From Anaerolineae bacterium (GTDB lineage: Bacteria > Chloroflexota > Anaerolineae > B4-G1 > SLSP01), in contig JAFGNI010000482.1 of the NCBI GenBank assembly GCA_016927095.1, forward strand, positions 1-20,622: a stretch of DNA of 20,622 nt, given 5' to 3'. Shown piece after piece: positions 6,804 to 15,233 of the stretch; the first letter of the stretch is position 1; the number at the start of each line of letters is the position of its first letter. The notes below the pieces were generated by a model. It searched no databases, was not told the origin of the DNA, and saw only the letters and a program-made list of their open reading frames with translations. A program made the translations under genes and the position numbers.

Positions 6804-8669
6804 CTAAGCGTCGCGGACCGCCGCGACGACCTCAGCCGCTAAGTCGTAACGGTTGAAGGGGGGCATCAGATAGAGGCCCTGGGCCCAGGCTTTGACCTCT
6901 TGAATGGCCTCAATGGCAATCCGGACACCCTCCTGCGGCGCGTCGTCGCCTGCCTGCGTCAGGCGATCGAGGAGGTCAGGACATATCGTGATGCCGGGCA
7001 CCTCGTTGTTCAGGAAGCGGGCGTGGCGCGCGTTGTAGAGTGGCAGGATCCCGGCAAGGATCGGCGCGGTTAGGGGGCCATAGCGTTCAGCGTAGGCATC
7101 GAGCAAGGCATGTGCCCTTGCCGGCTCATAGATCGGCTGCGTCAGGAAGAAGTCCACCCCGGCCTGTACCTTGCGTCGCATCACCTTGATTTCCCGCTCT
7201 AGACTGTCCGGAGACATGTTGAGGGCACCGCCGACGAAGTAGGTAGTTGGCTGACCGATATCGGTGCCGGCGTGATCGACGCCCTGGTTGAAACCCTGCT
7301 TGATCAGCTTGATCAGACCGGACGGCACGACATCATAGTCGTCCATCGCATCAGGATAGTCGCCGATAGCGGTCGGATCCCCCATGACGACGAAGATGTT
7401 GCGCACGCCCAATGCGTGAGCGGCTAGGAGATCGCCCTGGACCCGCAACAGACTCCGCCCTCGGGTGGGAAAGTGGAGGGTGGTCTCTACGCCCAGTCTA
7501 TCCTGAATCAGCGCGCAGACCGCCCAAGGGCTCATCCGCATGCGCGCCATTGGGCTGTCGGCGACGTTGATGACGTGCGCCCCGGCTTCGGCAAGCAACG
7601 TGGCAGCTGCCAGAAGCTTGTGCGTGGCCAATCCCCGCGGTGGGTCCATCTCAACCGCCACAGCGAACTCGCCGGCGGCGAGATGCTGAGACAGCTGAGA
7701 GGGCTGATCGGGCGCGATGTTTACCCCGACAAAGTGCGGTGCGCTGGGCCTGTCCGCAATGCTCACAGAGGCTGGCGGACCCGCATCAAGGGCGGCTCGC
7801 ATCGCCGCAATGTGGTCGGGCGTCGTCCCACAGCATCCCCCAACCACCACCGCGCCGGCCCGATGGAATGCCCAGACATAATCGCCGAAGTAGCCTGGAC
7901 TCGCAGGATAGCGAATGCGGCCTCCCACCTGTTCAGGCCAGCCCGCGTTCGGCTTCACCCAGAAGCGTCCGTCCGGTACCGCGCCGTGCATCTGCTGAAC
8001 CAGACGCAGAAGCTGGTCCGGCCCCCCAGAGCAGTTAACACCAATGACGTCGGCACCGGCGTCCGATAAGCGCCGGGCCACAGCCTGCGGCGCATCGCCC
8101 AACAAGGTGCGGTCATCCCGGGTAAAAGTCATCGAGGCCACGACCGGAAGGTCACAGACCTCGCGAGCCGCTTGGACAGCGACCAAGATCTCCTGCAAAT
8201 CTGTCAACGTCTCGATCACAATAAGGTCGACACCAGCGCCAGCCAGCGCCTCGATCTGCTCTGCGAAAGCCGCACGGGCCTGCGCTTTCTGGACACGTCC
8301 ATAGGGAACCAGCCTGACGCCCAGAGGGCCCACATCGCCAGCCACGAAGATATCCCGGAACGAAGCAAGGACCGTGCGACGCGCAAGATCCACACCTGCT
8401 TGGTTGATCGCCATAACGTCATCAGCCAAGCCGTGCTCGGCCAGTTTGTAGCAGTTGGCGCCGAAGGTATTGGTTAGGATGATCTCTGAGCCGGCCTCGA
8501 TGTAGGCCTGGTGAATCCTGGCCACCACCGCCGGTTGCGTCCGGTTGAGCGCGTCAAAGCAGACACTGAACGGCACACCGCTTGCGTGGAGCATCGTCCC
8601 CATCGCACCATCCGCGAGCAGCGGCGTGGGGTCACCGGCAAGCCGGTCAAGGAAACTGGTTGTGCTCAC
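6804..8669 (-). CDS. Bifunctional homocysteine S-methyltransferase / 5,10-methylene-THF reductase
   Basis: A 621-residue fusion of two one-carbon enzymes. Residues 1 to about 300 form a zinc-dependent homocysteine methyltransferase (Pfam S-methyl_trans type) beginning LLADGAMGTML, with predicted zinc cysteines C213 (GVNCSGGP), C279 and C280 (GGCCGTTPDH). Residues about 325-621 form a MetF-like flavoprotein TIM barrel (EMDPPRG, VINVADSP, VVMGDPT, DFFLTQPIYEP, GILPL), which reduces methylene-THF to methyl-THF. The arrangement matches the family of YitJ of Bacillus and about its usual 610 residues. The start is GTG at 8669, sharing GTGA with the metE stop; GGAG lies 5 nt upstream. It is the second gene of the metE operon, so MetF can feed MetE. 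The methyl donor of the N-terminal domain (S-methylmethionine, SAM or methyl-THF) cannot be told from sequence. Confidence 0.93.
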   Translation of the reverse strand: MSTTSFLDRLAGDPTPLLADGAMGTMLHASGVPFSVCFDALNRTQPAVVARIHQAYIEAGSEIILTNTFGANCYKLAEHGLADDVMAINQAGVDLARRTVLASFRDIFVAGDVGPLGVRLVPYGRVQKAQARAAFAEQIEALAGAGVDLIVIETLTDLQEILVAVQAAREVCDLPVVASMTFTRDDRTLLGDAPQAVARRLSDAGADVIGVNCSGGPDQLLRLVQQMHGAVPDGRFWVKPNAGWPEQVGGRIRYPASPGYFGDYVWAFHRAGAVVVGGCCGTTPDHIAAMRAALDAGPPASVSIADRPSAPHFVGVNIAPDQPSQLSQHLAAGEFAVAVEMDPPRGLATHKLLAAATLLAEAGAHVINVADSPMARMRMSPWAVCALIQDRLGVETTLHFPTRGRSLLRVQGDLLAAHALGVRNIFVVMGDPTAIGDYPDAMDDYDVVPSGLIKLIKQGFNQGVDHAGTDIGQPTTYFVGGALNMSPDSLEREIKVMRRKVQAGVDFFLTQPIYEPARAHALLDAYAERYGPLTAPILAGILPLYNARHARFLNNEVPGITICPDLLDRLTQAGDDAPQEGVRIAIEAIQEVKAWAQGLYLMPPFNRYDLAAEVVAAVRDA

Positions 8670-10912
8670 CCCTGCTCCACAGCAGCACGCATCTCCCGCA
8701 CGGCGTCAACCATGTGTCGCAACGCGGGAATGACCTCATCCCACTGCCGCGTCTTGAGGCCGCAGTCAGGATTGACCCAGAGCTGGGCGGGATCGAGATG
8801 CCGGACGAAGGTATCGAGCTTTCCCTTGATGAACGCCACCTCGGGCACCACAGGGCTGTGGATGTCGTAGACGCCGGGCCCGACCTCGCGCGCGTAACCG
8901 TAGTCGGCCAGCTCCTTCAGCGTCGCATCGTCGCTGCGGGCGTTCTCGATTGAGATCACGTCCGCATCCAGGCGATCGATGGCCTCCAGGATATCGCCAA
9001 ACTCCGAGTAGCACATATGCGTGTGGACCTGTGTCTCGGGTCTGGCGGCAGCCGTCGCCAGCCGGAAGGCGTCGACGGCCCAGGTGAGGTAGCTTTCGTG
9101 CCGTGCCCGCTTCAGCGGGAGACCTTCGCGCAGCGCGGGCTCATCCACCTGTACGACCTGGCATCCCGCCGCCTCAAGGTCCGCAATCTCATCACGGAGC
9201 GCCAGGGCAAGCTGGTAGGCGATCTCCTGGCGTGGGATATCCGTCCGGGGATAGGACCAGTTGATGATCGTCACGGGGCCCGTCAACATACCCTTGACGG
9301 GCTTTTCGGTGTGCGATTGTGCGACGAGGTACTCGCGGACGGTCATCGGGGCCGGGCGCGTCACGTCACCATAGATGATGGGGGGACGGACGTAGCGGCT
9401 GCCGAAGCTCTGCACCCAGCCGTCGCTCGTGAAGGCGAAGCCGGTGAGCTTCTGCGCGAAGTACTCGACCATGTCGGTGCGCTCGAACTCGCCATGGACC
9501 AACATATCGAGCCCGAGGCCATCCTGGACGCCGACAGTGTAAGCGATGAAGGCGTCGATCCCTGCCTGATACTCGGCCTCGGTGATCTCACCCCGGCGAT
9601 ATCGTGCCCGGTGGCGGCGCACCTCGGCAGTCTGCGGGAACGACCCGATCGTCGTCATCGGGAAGGTCGGTAACGCCACCTGTCGCGGTCGGCGTGCCGC
9701 ATATGCCAGCTCACGGGCGAAGTCGGCATCGCCCAGACTCGAGATACGTTCGCGCACCCCTGCATCATCCGGCGAGAAAGCCCGGAACGCCGACCACGCA
9801 TCCTCCTGTCCCCCACGCTCGCCGTCCGCGACGGCGCGCAGCTCCTCAAGTTTCTCGTCCGCAAAGGCCAACACGGCACGCAGAGGCGCCGGCAGCTTGC
9901 TCTCTCGCTTAGCAGCATAGGGCAAGAACTGCAGGGATGCAGAGGCACCAACGCGAACAGCCGCATCACTAGGAAGCGCTGCGCTCAAGGCGTCGAGACG
10001 GCGCTGCACGTCGTCGGGCCGTTCGCGCCACACACTACGACCGTCAACAAGGCCGGCGACCAGCGTCTTCGCCGGTGGCCAGCCCTGCGCCTGAATCAGG
10101 CCGAGATTATCCCCGCGGGTGAAGTCCAGGGAGATCACATCTACAGGTAACGCAACGACCCAGGGATAGGTCTCACCAAGATCATCGAAGTACGTGACAA
10201 GGTTGAGGCGCAGATCCACTGCTGCCAGACGCGCATAGACGGTCTCAAAGGCGGCCTGCATAGACCCGGCTCCGCTGGGAACCAGGATGGGCTCGTGGAG
10301 TTGGACTTCCGGTACGTCCATAGCGGCCAACGCCTCAAGCAGGTCGACGTAGTGAGGGGCCAGCAAATCCAAGGCAGCCGCCAGATCGCCGGTGAAACGG
10401 GAGAGCGCCAGCAATGTGACGGGTCCGATGACGATGGGCACCGCACGATCCCCAAGAGTCTGTTGCGCGCGCCCGACAAGGGCCAGGAAGTCCTCGAAAT
10501 CCGACCGCGGCGCGATCACCTCGTCCAGCTCAGGCACGAGGTAGTGGTAGTTGGTGTCAAACCATTTGGTCATCTCTAGCGCGGGAATGCCGGGCACGCC
10601 GCGCGCCATCGCGAAGTAGCGGTCAAGTCCGTGGAGACCTTGGAAGCGCTCGGCGACCAGGCCGAACCGCACAGCCCAATCCAGCATCTGGTCGTAGAGG
10701 GTCGCGCTCCCCACCCCCACGTAGTCAATGCCCGCCGCAGCTTGCGTGCGCCAGCCGTCCTCAGCAACGTCCCAGAAGGTCGCCATCAGCGTCTCAGCGT
10801 CGACCGATCCCTTCCAATAGCCCTCCAGAGCGCGCTTGATTTCGCGATCCCTGCCGATACGAGGATACCCGATCGTCTGCGTCACGTTCTTCCCACTTGC
10901 ATCAGGCCTCAC
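8666..10912 (-). CDS. metE: Cobalamin-independent methionine synthase
   Basis: 5-methyltetrahydropteroyltriglutamate-homocysteine methyltransferase, making methionine without vitamin B12 (EC 2.1.1.14). From the GTG at 10912 the product is 748 residues, close to the usual 750-760. It opens with the MetE signature TIGYPRIGRDREIKRALEGYW and has two TIM barrels; the second carries predicted zinc ligands H632 and C634 (HTHMCYSEFGDI), E656 (ISIENARSDD) and C717 (NPDCGLKTR). Start choice: the GTG at 10912 has AGGAG 7 nt upstream (10920-10924). A GTG at 10885 has only a weak GGGAAG, and the ATG at 11056 lies upstream of the predicted promoter. The gene overlaps the following HMT/MetF gene by 4 nt, implying translational coupling. 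Confidence 0.96.
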   Translation of the reverse strand: MRPDASGKNVTQTIGYPRIGRDREIKRALEGYWKGSVDAETLMATFWDVAEDGWRTQAAAGIDYVGVGSATLYDQMLDWAVRFGLVAERFQGLHGLDRYFAMARGVPGIPALEMTKWFDTNYHYLVPELDEVIAPRSDFEDFLALVGRAQQTLGDRAVPIVIGPVTLLALSRFTGDLAAALDLLAPHYVDLLEALAAMDVPEVQLHEPILVPSGAGSMQAAFETVYARLAAVDLRLNLVTYFDDLGETYPWVVALPVDVISLDFTRGDNLGLIQAQGWPPAKTLVAGLVDGRSVWRERPDDVQRRLDALSAALPSDAAVRVGASASLQFLPYAAKRESKLPAPLRAVLAFADEKLEELRAVADGERGGQEDAWSAFRAFSPDDAGVRERISSLGDADFARELAYAARRPRQVALPTFPMTTIGSFPQTAEVRRHRARYRRGEITEAEYQAGIDAFIAYTVGVQDGLGLDMLVHGEFERTDMVEYFAQKLTGFAFTSDGWVQSFGSRYVRPPIIYGDVTRPAPMTVREYLVAQSHTEKPVKGMLTGPVTIINWSYPRTDIPRQEIAYQLALALRDEIADLEAAGCQVVQVDEPALREGLPLKRARHESYLTWAVDAFRLATAAARPETQVHTHMCYSEFGDILEAIDRLDADVISIENARSDDATLKELADYGYAREVGPGVYDIHSPVVPEVAFIKGKLDTFVRHLDPAQLWVNPDCGLKTRQWDEVIPALRHMVDAVREMRAAVEQG

Positions 10913-11003
10913 CGCTATGCTCCTTTCCGCTCCATGGATCCCGCGCCCTGCAGGTGTACCCTCACACAGCACGGCCTGCCGGATGATCCTTATGTGGGAA
11001 GCA

Positions 11004-11031
11004 AGTCTACCCAAAGGCGCCGAGCTGTCAA
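11004..11031 (-). promoter_or_regulatory. Main promoter of the metE operon
   Basis: Minus strand: perfect -35 TTGACA (11026-11031), 16-bp spacer, -10 TAGACT (11004-11009). A start near 10997 gives a leader of about 85 nt. I saw no SAM-I, cobalamin or SAH riboswitch core in this leader. Confidence 0.65.
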
Positions 11032-11112
11032 TCCGTCCGGCCTGTCGTTTCGGCAAGCAGAGGCGATCGCCGAGATGGCTGTGGTCAGCCGTTGCGAAAG
11101 CCTATGACGTGC

Positions 11113-11142
11113 GTTATACCAGTTGTTACATATCGACGGCAA
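11113..11142 (-). promoter_or_regulatory. Possible second, upstream metE promoter
   Basis: Minus strand: -35 TTGCCG (11137-11142), 18-bp spacer, -10 TATAAC (11113-11118). If used, the leader would be about 190 nt and would include GGCTG-ACCA-CAGCC and other short hairpins. The match is weaker than the proximal promoter, so this is a suggestion only. Confidence 0.3.
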
Positions 11143-11182
11143 CTGCAACCAAACCGAAACACAACCTTCACCGAAATATACG

Positions 11183-11211
11183 TTGTAGAGACGCCCATGC
11201 TGGCATATACT
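11183..11211 (+). promoter_or_regulatory. Promoter of the receiver-GAF-histidine kinase gene
   Basis: Plus strand: -35 TTGTAG (11183-11188), 17-bp spacer, -10 TATACT (11206-11211). The predicted start near 11218 leaves about 9 nt before an ATG at 11227 and about 96 nt before the preferred ATG at 11314. Confidence 0.5.
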
Positions 11212-11313
11212 CAAAGGTGAATACCCATGATCTCACATCGACCGGCTACCAACCTACTGGACGTCACGTCCTCAGCGCCACGTCCAGACGACCAATGCCC
11301 TGAGGGAGAGCGT

Positions 11314-13092
11314 ATGGCCACCCACCAACCAGCAGTCCTGGTGGTTGACGATCACCCCGCCAACCGTCGAGTCCTGGCACGCGCGCTCAGCGGGCTCGAT
11401 CTGGAGATCCTCGAGGCTGGCACAGGCGCCGAAGCCCTAGAGATCGCCCAGGAGGGCCATGAGCTCTGCGTGGCCCTGCTCGACGTCCGTATGCCGGTTA
11501 TGGATGGATACGCCGTCGCCTCCGAGCTGCGCCGCAACGAGAGCACAGCTTCGCTGCCCATCATCTTCATCAGCGCTATCGAGACGGATGCCTATCACCA
11601 TCAGAAGGCGTACGAGACCGGCGCCGTCGATTTCTTGAACAAACCCGTATCACCGCGTATCTTGCGCAGCAAGGTGCGTGTCTTCCTGGAGCTCTATCGG
11701 CAGCGTCGGGAGCTAGAAGCAGCCAACCAAGCGCTCTTCCGGCAGACGGTCCGCCTGGAGACCACAGCCGACGTCAGCCACAGAATCGCCTCCATTCTCG
11801 ACCTTGACGAGCTGCTCCTGGAGATCCTCAGCCTGCTGCACTCCAGGTTCGGCTACCATTACCTTGGCATCTGGATGCTGGATAAGGACACATCGAAGCC
11901 CGCAATCCGCTTGCGCGCGGGCCAATACGGCACCCCCAGCCCGCTCAGCGATCCCGGCTTCGCGATTCCCCTGGATGCTGTCCAGAGCATCATTGCCCAT
12001 GTCTGGCGGACTGGGGAGATCTATCTCAGCAACGACACGTCCTGCGATGGGCACTACCTGCCCGTCGAGGGCTTGGACAACATCCGCTCCGAGTTGGCGC
12101 TACCTCTGAAGTTTGGCGGCAGCCAGGTGGGCGTGCTGGATCTTCAGAGTGAACTGAGATACGCTTTCCTCCCCGGCGACATGACAGCGTTGAATACGTT
12201 GGCCGATCAGATTGCGGTGGCCATCCGCAATGTGCGGCTCTACGCCGAGGTCAAGCATCTCAACGAGGCCCTCGAGGCAGAGGTCGCAGCCCGGACCGCG
12301 GAACTGGAAAGCGCCTACCATCAGCTCGAACTGCTGGATAAGAGTAAGTCGGACTTCATCACCGTGGTCTCCCACGAGTTGCGCACCCCACTGACCTTGA
12401 TCAACGGGTTCAGCCAGATGCTGGCGCAAGATCCCGTGGTGAATAACGATACGGCTCGCAAGAAGCAGATCGACGGCATCGTCACCGGCGCCCAGCGGAT
12501 GCACGCGATTGTTGATAGCATGCTGGATGTCGTCAAGATCGACAGCCGTACGCTCCGATTGGATCGCCGCACCGTCGTCATTGAGGAGCTGATCGCCTCG
12601 CTTTCCGAGCAAATCAGGCCCGCGATCGAGGAGCGGCAGCTGACCCTGAGGCGGGAAAACCTATCGGAGCTCCCAGACATCGAGGCTGACCCTGAGGCGC
12701 TCGCGAAGGTCTTCGACGAACTTCTCTCCAACGCGATCAAGTACACGCCGGATGGGGGCCAGATTACCATCTCGGGGCAGACGTTGGAGGTACCCAATGG
12801 CGATACCTCTGGTTATCTGGAAATCGTCGTGAGTGACACCGGGATCGGCATCGCCCCCGACCATCAGGAACTCATTTTCGCGAAGTTCTATCGCACCGGA
12901 GAAGTGACCTTCCACTCCTCCGGGCGGACCAAGTTCAAGGCCGGCGGACCGGGCCTTGGATTGGCTGTCGCCCGAGGCATTGTGGAGGCGCACGGTGGCC
13001 ATATCTGGGCGGATAGCCCCGGCCACGATGAGACGAAGCTGCCTGGTAGTCAGTTCCACGTCGTATTGCCTCTCACACAACCGGCGCTGTAA
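11314..13092 (+). CDS. Soluble receiver-GAF-histidine kinase
   Basis: A 592-residue two-component signalling protein. Domains in order: response-regulator receiver (1-120) with D12/D13, phospho-acceptor D57 (LLDVRMPVMDGY) and K110 (FLNKP); GAF sensor (about 147-312); coiled-coil (312-345); HisKA with H354 in SHELRTPLTLINGF; HATPase with N box NAIKYTPDGG (about 473), DTGIGIAP (about 508) and GLGLAVARG (about 546). No membrane segment is seen, so it is probably cytoplasmic, taking input by phosphorylation of the receiver and by a ligand of the GAF domain. No partner kinase or response regulator is adjacent. Start choice: the ATG at 11314 has GGGAG 5 nt upstream and begins right at the receiver fold. 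An in-frame ATG at 11227 with AAGGTGA would add 29 unstructured residues and remains possible. The output and stimulus are unknown. Confidence 0.9.
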   Translation: MATHQPAVLVVDDHPANRRVLARALSGLDLEILEAGTGAEALEIAQEGHELCVALLDVRMPVMDGYAVASELRRNESTASLPIIFISAIETDAYHHQKAYETGAVDFLNKPVSPRILRSKVRVFLELYRQRRELEAANQALFRQTVRLETTADVSHRIASILDLDELLLEILSLLHSRFGYHYLGIWMLDKDTSKPAIRLRAGQYGTPSPLSDPGFAIPLDAVQSIIAHVWRTGEIYLSNDTSCDGHYLPVEGLDNIRSELALPLKFGGSQVGVLDLQSELRYAFLPGDMTALNTLADQIAVAIRNVRLYAEVKHLNEALEAEVAARTAELESAYHQLELLDKSKSDFITVVSHELRTPLTLINGFSQMLAQDPVVNNDTARKKQIDGIVTGAQRMHAIVDSMLDVVKIDSRTLRLDRRTVVIEELIASLSEQIRPAIEERQLTLRRENLSELPDIEADPEALAKVFDELLSNAIKYTPDGGQITISGQTLEVPNGDTSGYLEIVVSDTGIGIAPDHQELIFAKFYRTGEVTFHSSGRTKFKAGGPGLGLAVARGIVEAHGGHIWADSPGHDETKLPGSQFHVVLPLTQPAL

Positions 13093-13103
13093 CCCCTGGG
13101 TCC

Positions 13104-13131
13104 TTGGCAAATCCACAACTTGTGGCATACT
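13104..13131 (+). promoter_or_regulatory. Promoter of the baseplate-J-like gene, leaderless, with palindrome in the spacer
   Basis: Plus strand: -35 TTGGCA (13104-13109), 16-bp spacer, -10 CATACT (13126-13131). The GTG start at 13139 lies 7 nt after the -10 box. The spacer contains the 13-bp palindrome CCACAA-C-TTGTGG (13113-13125), positioned as an operator would be between the two promoter boxes. Confidence 0.5.
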
Positions 13132-13138
13132 GCCCGCC

Positions 13139-14668
13139 GTGGAAACCATCAGGATCCGGTCAACGGACGACCGCTACACGGTCCGCGAGACCCTGCGACG
13201 GGTCGATGACAAGCAAGTCCTAGTCACGCTCCCCTGGGAGACCGATCGCGGTTGGCAGTCTCCTCTTGACTTCGAAGTACAGCGCCGCGTCGGTGAGACC
13301 CAGCATCTGGACATGGCCTGGGTTGTTGAGGACCCTGCGCGCCGCGCAGCAGCCAAAAAGGCTGGACTGCCAGTCTTCCACTCCGAGGCGTCCGCGCTCC
13401 GCCACCTGGCGCAACACGCGTCTTTCCCGGCGATCAAGACATCCCCACGCCCAGAACGTCCTAAGCGCCCATGGTGGTCTCCCATCCCGCGCAGGGCCAA
13501 AGCTCCATCGCTCCGGCATCCGCCGGCTTGGCTCCTCACCCTGGAAGGGGCTGTCCTCATCGTCGTTCTGGCCATTGTGGCCGCGGCATTCTTCTTGGCC
13601 GTGCCCTCCGCCGAGATCGTGCTCCATCCCGCCAGCGTCTCCTACTCGCGCATCATCTCGATCTCCGTAGATCCCACTGCAGAGCAGATCGACCTGCAGC
13701 GGTCGGTCATTCCATCCCAGCGTATCGGTGATGAGTTCGAAGGCTACGCTGAGGTCGTGACCAGCGGTCGCGGCTATGCCTTCTCGGGACGGGCCACGGG
13801 CAGTGTGCTGCTGACCAATCTGCTGGGCCAGGACTACCAAGTCCCCGAGGGCACGGTCGTCCGGACCTCCGCAGGCTCCTATCCAGTCCGGTTTGAGACG
13901 ACAGCCGACGTCACCGTGCCCGCCTTTGGTCAGGCTGAGGCCCCGATTGAGGCGCTCACTGAGGGGCCAAGCGGCAACGTCGACGCGTATCAGATCAACC
14001 TGGTTGAGGGCGTTGCCGGCTTCGCCGTGCGCGTCACGAACCCGGCGCCCATCTCCGGTGCACAAAGCAACACGGTCCGCACCGTGTCGGAAGAGGACCG
14101 CAGCCGGGCCTGGGACCTTGCTGCCGAGCAGGTCTTGGCCGAAGCGTACAACGGCCTCCAGGAGCTCGCAGCCGCGGAGGCGGGACGTTTCCTGCCCCGG
14201 CAGTCATTGGCGATTCAGGCTGCTCCCAAGGCTGCGTACACACACCTTGTCGGCGAGCAATCCGATACGTTAGGGCTCTCCCTCCGGTTGTTGGTGACGG
14301 GCGAAGCCGTGCACGCACGTGACGTACAGGCCGTCGCCTACCAGCAATTGGTCACGCAGCTGCCAGACGGCTACACACTGACAGATGCGCGCTTCGAGTA
14401 TGGCGAGGCTGCGGAGGAGGACATTGGACCAGGCGCTTTCACGTTTTACGTGAAAGCCCACGGCTTTGCGACCGCCAAGATCGACACTGGCGTTGTTCAG
14501 GAGACGGTGCGCGGCACACCGGTCGAGGAGGCCGAGGCACAGCTGGCGGCATCTCTACCCTTGTCACGACCCCCGGAGATCACGGTATCACCCACCTGGT
14601 TCCCTTACCTTCCATTCGTACCGATCAAGACGCAGATCGACGTGATCCCTGGCACGATGATGCCTTGA
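13139..14668 (+). CDS. Membrane-anchored baseplate-J-like protein
   Basis: A 509-residue protein that probably begins at GTG 13139; no Shine-Dalgarno precedes it and a promoter -10 box ends 7 nt upstream. Residues 1-95 form a soluble domain (ETIRIRSTDD, VLVTLPWETDRGWQSPLDF, LDMAWVVEDP). A basic Pro/Arg stretch (about 105-130) leads to one transmembrane helix at about 133-158 (LIVVLAIVAAAFFLAV). The outer part at about 205-310 resembles the baseplate J/gp47 fold: GRATGSVLLTNL, VPEGTVVRT, VTVPAFGQAEAPIEAL and GPSGNVDAYQIN, the usual 'G..GNV.A' pattern. It stands alone without tail or contractile-injection genes, so it is more likely an envelope protein using the fold than a phage baseplate. It precedes ruvX and mltG on the same strand. 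The function is unknown; the domain assignment is from pattern only. Confidence 0.8.
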   Translation: METIRIRSTDDRYTVRETLRRVDDKQVLVTLPWETDRGWQSPLDFEVQRRVGETQHLDMAWVVEDPARRAAAKKAGLPVFHSEASALRHLAQHASFPAIKTSPRPERPKRPWWSPIPRRAKAPSLRHPPAWLLTLEGAVLIVVLAIVAAAFFLAVPSAEIVLHPASVSYSRIISISVDPTAEQIDLQRSVIPSQRIGDEFEGYAEVVTSGRGYAFSGRATGSVLLTNLLGQDYQVPEGTVVRTSAGSYPVRFETTADVTVPAFGQAEAPIEALTEGPSGNVDAYQINLVEGVAGFAVRVTNPAPISGAQSNTVRTVSEEDRSRAWDLAAEQVLAEAYNGLQELAAAEAGRFLPRQSLAIQAAPKAAYTHLVGEQSDTLGLSLRLLVTGEAVHARDVQAVAYQQLVTQLPDGYTLTDARFEYGEAAEEDIGPGAFTFYVKAHGFATAKIDTGVVQETVRGTPVEEAEAQLAASLPLSRPPEITVSPTWFPYLPFVPIKTQIDVIPGTMMP

Positions 14669-14740
14669 GAGGCAGCATCCGTGCCCACGTCCCGCCAACC
14701 CTCCCTCGTTGCCTAGACGCCGACGCCGGAAAAAGGAACC

Positions 14741-15145
14741 ATGCGCTATCTCGCTCTGGATCTTGGTGACCGTCGTATCGGTGTCGCACTCAGCGACGCC
14801 CTAGGGATGATCGCCAGGCCTTTGGAGGTCTTTGACCGCAGCTCGCGCCAAGCCGATTTCTCGCATATCAGCGACTTGATCGAAGCCTATGGTGCTGATG
14901 CCCTCGTCGCGGGTCTGCCCCTGAATATGGACGGCACTGAGGGAAGGCAGGCTGCGTGGGTTCGGGACTATACGGCAGCGCTTGCGAGTGAGATTTCGGT
15001 CCCGATCACCCTATGGGACGAACGGTTGACGACCGAGGAGGCAAAAGGCATTATGCGTGCGCAGGGCAAGGCGCCCAGCAAGGACTGGGTTGACGCCGTA
15101 GCGGCAGCGGTCATCCTGCAGAGCTACTTGGATGCGCAATCATGA
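14741..15145 (+). CDS. ruvX: RuvX/YqgF-family putative Holliday junction resolvase
   Basis: A 134-residue RNase H-fold protein of the essential YqgF family, implicated in pre-16S rRNA 5'-end maturation and annotated as a Holliday junction resolvase. Signatures: N-terminal YLALDLGDRRIGVALSD, GLPLNMDGTEG, WDERLTTEEA and C-terminal DAVAAAVILQSYL; the acidic residues of the first, third and last motifs form the predicted metal site. Length is typical. The ATG follows AAAAAGGA with a 3-nt gap. It lies 72 nt after the baseplate-J-like gene and 88 nt before mltG; ruvX next to mltG is also seen in Bacillus (yrrK, yrrL). Confidence 0.92.
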   Translation: MRYLALDLGDRRIGVALSDALGMIARPLEVFDRSSRQADFSHISDLIEAYGADALVAGLPLNMDGTEGRQAAWVRDYTAALASEISVPITLWDERLTTEEAKGIMRAQGKAPSKDWVDAVAAAVILQSYLDAQS

Positions 15146-15233
15146 GCATCCTGACCTGCACGACGATGAGATACTCGCGGGACATCCTGGCGCCGTAGAT
15201 CTCTGCTGGATGTGTGAAAGGAGCATCAAACCC

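Noticed and set aside
6032..6842. Open frames on the plus strand (6032-6526 and 6603-6842) running through the repeat array
   Set aside because: They are made largely of palindromic repeat sequence and the alaS 3' end, with Arg/Pro-rich composition and no family resemblance.
10885..10997. SAM-I, cobalamin or SAH riboswitch upstream of metE
   Set aside because: None of the conserved core sequences of these classes is visible in the leader; only generic hairpins are seen.
13139..14668. Phage or contractile-injection baseplate gene
   Set aside because: No tail, sheath, spike or ATPase genes are nearby, and the protein has its own membrane helix and housekeeping neighbours.
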